Below are positions 60,407-64,000 of a DNA stretch of 64,000 nucleotides, in pieces (position 1 is the first letter of the stretch; the number at the start of each line of letters is the position of its first letter). The notes under the pieces are model-generated. The model worked only from the letters and a program-made list of their open reading frames with translations. It made no database searches and was not told where the DNA came from. This stretch comes from Chitinophagaceae bacterium DXS. GTDB lineage: Bacteria > Bacteroidota > Bacteroidia > Chitinophagales > Chitinophagaceae. The stretch spans positions 5,130,170-5,194,169 of the forward strand of contig CP128386.1 of assembly GCA_030345135.1 (NCBI GenBank), in the 5' to 3' direction. A program made the translations under genes and the position numbers.

Positions 60407-62716
60407 CTATTTAGTCAGCATCGACAACTCTCCCATATTCCTTTGTGGTGGTTCTATATGCAGTAGGTTTCTTACAAAAAAATCGCGTCTTTTCAATTTT
60501 CCATAAGCTCCGCCACTTGTATGATCCGAGCCCGGGATCGGAAGAAAATCAAAGGTTTTATTAGCCTTAATGAGTGCGTCTGCCACACGGTAAGTTGATT
60601 CAGGCGGTACATTGGTATCGGCTTCTCCCACCATCAGCAGCAGGTTTCCACACAGTTTGGATGCATTTGTAATATTGCTTTGTTCTTCATACCACGATCC
60701 GATCGGATAACCCATCCATTGCTCATTCCACCATTGCTTATCAACACGGTTGTCATGACAACCACACGAAGCCACGCCAGCCTTATACCATTCCGGGTGA
60801 AACAGTAAACCACCCAATGCATTTTGTCCGCCGGCAGATGTTCCGTATAGCCCCACCCTGGACGTGTCTACATAGGAATATTTAGCTGCAAGCGCTTTCA
60901 TCCACAGGATACGGTCAGGAAAACCCGCATCAGCCAGGTTTTTCCAACAAACATCATGAAATGATTTACTGCGATTTGCTGTACCCATACCATCAATCTG
61001 AACAACAATAAAACCAAGATCGGCCAGACTTTGCATTTCAGAATAGTATGGCATAAAACTCTTTGGCACAAATGCATCCTGCGGTCCCGCATAAATATTC
61101 TCAACTACCGGGTATTTCTTTGTGCTGTCAAAGTCAGCAGGCAAACAAACAATACCATAAATATCAGTTTTACCATCACGTCCCTTTGCCAGGAACGGCT
61201 CTGGCAGCCGTTTTACTATTGCGAGGAATTTGCCGATATCCGCACGCTCGATCTCCGCTATTTTCTGTCCTGTTAATGTGTTGTGCAATTCAGTTACAGG
61301 TGCTGTGTTCACTTCTGAATAAGTATCCAGATAATATTTTTTATCAGGAGAATACACAATTTTATGATTGGCCCGGACCGGGGTAAGATCAATCAGATCA
61401 TTACCATCAAATCCAATGCGATAGTAATGTACATAATAGGGGTCCTCCCCGTCATTCACACCGTTTGCTGAAAACCAGATCTCACGCTTTTTCTCATCAA
61501 TACTGTCAATGTTCTTCACTACATAATTACCCCTGATTATCTCAGTTTTAATGTCTCCGCTTCTTGCATCCACCAGGTATATGTGCCTCCAGTTATCCTT
61601 CTCCGATGTCCACAAAATTTCATTAGTTTCAGGCATATAGTGTGTGTAAATCCGGTTGGCGTAAATGAATGTTTTAGCCTGCTCATCCAACACAGTGCGT
61701 GCATTACCGCTGGTCACATCAACTTCAATAATTCTGAATCGTTGATGACCGCGATCAACTTTTTCATAATAAAAATGAGTATTGTCTTTTGTCCAGTATA
61801 ACCTTGGCGCATCAAAAAAATCAATCACTGCCGTATTCACTTTTACCGCTGATGGTTGTACCACAGGGAAAATGTACATCTCATAAGTAGTGAACGGATC
61901 GCCTGGTTGTTTGTAAGGATGGGATTTCAACTGGCCGCGGGTAGTACCGCTGACAGATGACAGCACATAATAGACTGCGGAGTCCTCTATCGGTGTTATA
62001 TGATATCCGATCACATATTTGCTATCCGGGCTCCATGCCAACGAACCGTATGGATGAGCGTTTGAACCATCCCTGGTATACTGCACGGCTTCGCCCCCAT
62101 TGACTGGTTTAACAAAAATGTTGTTGTCTTTAATGTATGCAGTATACTGCTTGTTTGGAGAAAGACTGTCTGTTGCAAAGTTCTCCCAACGGCTGGGTGG
62201 AGGATTAAACTGATGATTGTTCTTAGCAATATGTGGCAACGAATCTATTACTTTCAGCGCATTCTTCTTGATATCAAACCGGTAGTACTTATTTTGACAG
62301 GCAAATGTCATTGATGAGCCCGCTGCGTTAAATGAAAGATTATCCAGGAAAAGACGTTCCGGTTTGATTGCCGATCCGGTATTTCTGCTTAGCGCGCCAG
62401 CCAGTTCAGCTTCATTAAATGCCTTTCGTTTGACGCCCGTTTCCGCGTTCACCAGCAGATATTCGGTTGTGCTATCCTGTAATATGTTTCGATACCAAAA
62501 TGCTTTGTTACCGGGCAGCCAATGAGCGTCAACAGAAGTCTTGTAAACTGAATTTTTTACTGCACTGTCTTTTGCCTCCACCGAACGATAACTTCTTATC
62601 ATTTCTTCATGGGAAGGGACGTAGGGCGCTGACGGAGCTTTTTGTGCGAAGACAAAAACAATATTTGTACAAGCAATTGCAAAGTAGAATAATCTTAAGC
62701 TGGTTCTTGCAAACAT
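60407..62716 (-). CDS. S9-family dipeptidyl-peptidase IV-like serine peptidase
   Basis: A 769-residue exported peptidase. The signal peptide lies at residues 1-24 (cleavage near FVFAQ). A DPP IV-type eight-bladed propeller occupies about 90-500, and an alpha/beta hydrolase domain follows. The catalytic triad can be placed at S627 (GTSAGG), D700 (GEADTN) and H732 (SDHTSGG), with spacing like DPP IV. It removes N-terminal dipeptides in the periplasm. The ATG at 62716 begins the signal peptide; the longer frame to 62800 is less likely. Confidence 0.93.
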   Translation of the reverse strand: MFARTSLRLFYFAIACTNIVFVFAQKAPSAPYVPSHEEMIRSYRSVEAKDSAVKNSVYKTSVDAHWLPGNKAFWYRNILQDSTTEYLLVNAETGVKRKAFNEAELAGALSRNTGSAIKPERLFLDNLSFNAAGSSMTFACQNKYYRFDIKKNALKVIDSLPHIAKNNHQFNPPPSRWENFATDSLSPNKQYTAYIKDNNIFVKPVNGGEAVQYTRDGSNAHPYGSLAWSPDSKYVIGYHITPIEDSAVYYVLSSVSGTTRGQLKSHPYKQPGDPFTTYEMYIFPVVQPSAVKVNTAVIDFFDAPRLYWTKDNTHFYYEKVDRGHQRFRIIEVDVTSGNARTVLDEQAKTFIYANRIYTHYMPETNEILWTSEKDNWRHIYLVDARSGDIKTEIIRGNYVVKNIDSIDEKKREIWFSANGVNDGEDPYYVHYYRIGFDGNDLIDLTPVRANHKIVYSPDKKYYLDTYSEVNTAPVTELHNTLTGQKIAEIERADIGKFLAIVKRLPEPFLAKGRDGKTDIYGIVCLPADFDSTKKYPVVENIYAGPQDAFVPKSFMPYYSEMQSLADLGFIVVQIDGMGTANRSKSFHDVCWKNLADAGFPDRILWMKALAAKYSYVDTSRVGLYGTSAGGQNALGGLLFHPEWYKAGVASCGCHDNRVDKQWWNEQWMGYPIGSWYEEQSNITNASKLCGNLLLMVGEADTNVPPESTYRVADALIKANKTFDFLPIPGSDHTSGGAYGKLKRRDFFVRNLLHIEPPQRNMGELSMLTK

Positions 62717-63070
62717 GGAACGTTTTTGAATAAAATGAACTATGAAAATAACATCAGTAACAAGAATTTGCCCGCCTGATTTTAACTGCTTATATCCCAT
62801 AATTGACCGTTTTATCGTTGAAGGAGAAGTTCTTCAAATACGCGCAGTTTCAATTTAAATTAAGGAACGCACCAGGCTAATGGCTCGGCGTGTCCGGTGC
62901 CGGTCGAAAAAATTTCGATACAGAGATAATGCAATGCACAATTTTATGAATCAATGACCGGATTGTTCATCAAACCGGTTAATCATATCGAAGATCAATT
63001 AACCTTTTTTCGGGATTCTTTTTTACATTCGCAGGCGCTGTTTCAGCATCAACGAAATTAAACGATCAAT
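62717..63070. other. Divergent region between the peptidase and pgi genes
   Basis: A 354-bp stretch without a credible gene. A TACATTCG at 63024-63031, one mismatch from a -7 box, may serve pgi, with a leader of about 35-40 nt. No word repeats are seen here. Confidence 0.5.
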
Positions 63071-64000
63071 ATGTTCCCGAAAATCAATCCCACAACTACA
63101 CAGGCCTGGTTGCTTCTTAAAAAACATTACCAGGAAGACATGCAAAGAACCAAAGTAAAAGACTTGTTCAAGAACGATGCAGATCGTTTCAAAAACTTTT
63201 CGATTACATTAAATAGCATAGTGTTTGATTATTCCAAGAATATCATTACGCCAAAGACTATTCAGCTATTGCAGCAGCTTGCAGAGGAATGTAAAGTAAA
63301 GGATGGCATCAATGCCATGTTTTCCGGAGAGATCATTAACGAAACAGAACAACGTTCCGTTTTACATACTGCGCTGAGGAATTTTTCAGGGCAGCCGGTT
63401 ATGAGTGAAGGGAAAGATGTAATGCCGGATGTAAAAAAAGTGCTGGAACAAATGAAAAACTTTTGCGCGTCTATTCATTCCGGCGAATGGAAGGGTTATA
63501 CCGGCAAAAAGATCAAATATATAGTGAACATCGGCATTGGTGGTAGTGACCTTGGACCGGTAATGGTTACAGAGGCGCTGAAGCCTTATTGGGTAGATGG
63601 CATTGAAACCTATTTTGTAAGTAATGTTGATGGTACGCATATAGCTGAAACTTTGAAAAAAGTAACGGCAGAAGAAACGCTCTTCCTGATTGCATCTAAA
63701 ACATTCACAACGCAGGAAACCATGACAAACGCACATACTGCGAGAAACTGGTTTCTTGAAGCAGCTAAAGATGAGTCGCAGGTCGCCAAACACTTTGCAG
63801 CATTAAGCACAAATGAAAAAGAAGTAACAAAGTTTGGTATTGATCCTGCTAACATGTTCGCGTTTTGGGATTGGGTTGGCGGACGCTATTCTTTGTGGAG
63901 CGCAATCGGTCTTTCAATTGCCCTTACAGTTGGATATGACAATTTTGAATCTTTGTTGAAGGGCGCATATGCTGTTGATGAGCATTTTAAAACAACAGCT
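63071..64000 (+). CDS. pgi: Glucose-6-phosphate isomerase, 3' truncated by the window edge
   Basis: The first 310 codons of an isomerase that interconverts glucose-6-phosphate and fructose-6-phosphate. It starts [20 protein letters not shown] and shows the phosphosugar signature [15 protein letters not shown] (near residue 155), [13 protein letters not shown], and PGI signature 1 with [16 protein letters not shown]. The frame remains open to the last base. The C-terminal signature with the catalytic His and Lys lies outside the window. Confidence 0.96.
   Translation, partial: MFPKINPTTTQAWLLLKKHYQEDMQRTKVKDLFKNDADRFKNFSITLNSIVFDYSKNIITPKTIQLLQQLAEECKVKDGINAMFSGEIINETEQRSVLHTALRNFSGQPVMSEGKDVMPDVKKVLEQMKNFCASIHSGEWKGYTGKKIKYIVNIGIGGSDLGPVMVTEALKPYWVDGIETYFVSNVDGTHIAETLKKVTAEETLFLIASKTFTTQETMTNAHTARNWFLEAAKDESQVAKHFAALSTNEKEVTKFGIDPANMFAFWDWVGGRYSLWSAIGLSIALTVGYDNFESLLKGAYAVDEHFKTTA

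Overview
The window looks like chromosomal DNA of a Bacteroidota bacterium, most probably from the Chitinophagaceae or a close family. The signs are a SusC/SusD pair, a short (285 aa) primary sigma factor of the Bacteroidota type, promoters that fit TTTG-N(19-21)-TAnnTTTG, almost no Shine-Dalgarno sequences, FtsX/MacB-type permeases, a LytS/LytTR pair and a NagB-LmbE fusion. I see no rRNA, tRNA, CRISPR array, intact insertion sequence or prophage.

Layout. 1-1.3 kb: 3' part of a RibD/DHFR-like reductase and an unknown membrane protein. 1.3-1.9 kb: long perfect palindromes. 1.9-5.1 kb: a Family 2A encapsulin shell gene followed by its cysteine desulfurase cargo; this is the most striking system in the window. 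5.6-12.8 kb: a nitrate assimilation operon made of a Rieske NirD-like protein, a NarK-type transporter, an 1181-aa fusion of Mo nitrate reductase with a NirB-type FAD/[2Fe-2S] module, and a nitrite/sulfite-reductase-like protein that lacks siroheme ligands and ends in a rubredoxin domain. 12.9-15.2 kb: small unrelated genes and a duplicated scrap of moaA. 15.2-22.1 kb: molybdenum cofactor genes moaA, moaC, mobA, moaD, moaE, a MoeB/ThiF-rhodanese protein and moeA, with a TauE-type exporter between them. These serve the Mo enzyme next door.

22.4-27.3 kb: an FtsX-type permease with a candidate sigma-54 promoter, a repeat block holding a scrap of a second permease, and a CPA1 antiporter. 27.6-36.4 kb, minus strand: secreted proteins, a YncE-like propeller, a PAP2 phosphatase, a PepSY-like protein and a susD-susC pair. 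36.6-41.8 kb: metK, a short glycogen-synthase-like protein divergent from panC, a two-gene unknown module and panD. 42-51 kb: a nitronate monooxygenase-like enzyme, a flippase-like membrane protein overlapping a heptose-phosphate nucleotidyltransferase, ppk and ppx, panB and a LytS/LytTR two-component pair. 51-57 kb: NUDIX, YfiT-like, ABC ATPase, CAP-domain and NagB-LmbE genes. 57-64 kb: rpoD, threonine aldolase, a MITE-like element, a DPP IV-like peptidase and the 5' part of pgi.

Between genes the window is full of short, word-like degenerate tandem repeats with many different words. They mark gene ends, and at panB one of them appears to supply the -33 promoter box. Two repeat blocks carry duplicated 3' ends of neighbouring genes, which suggests recombination or gene loss there.

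Functions are inferred from recognisable motifs and gene context. No database search was possible, and starts were chosen by family N-termini and signal peptides because ribosome-binding sites are weak.
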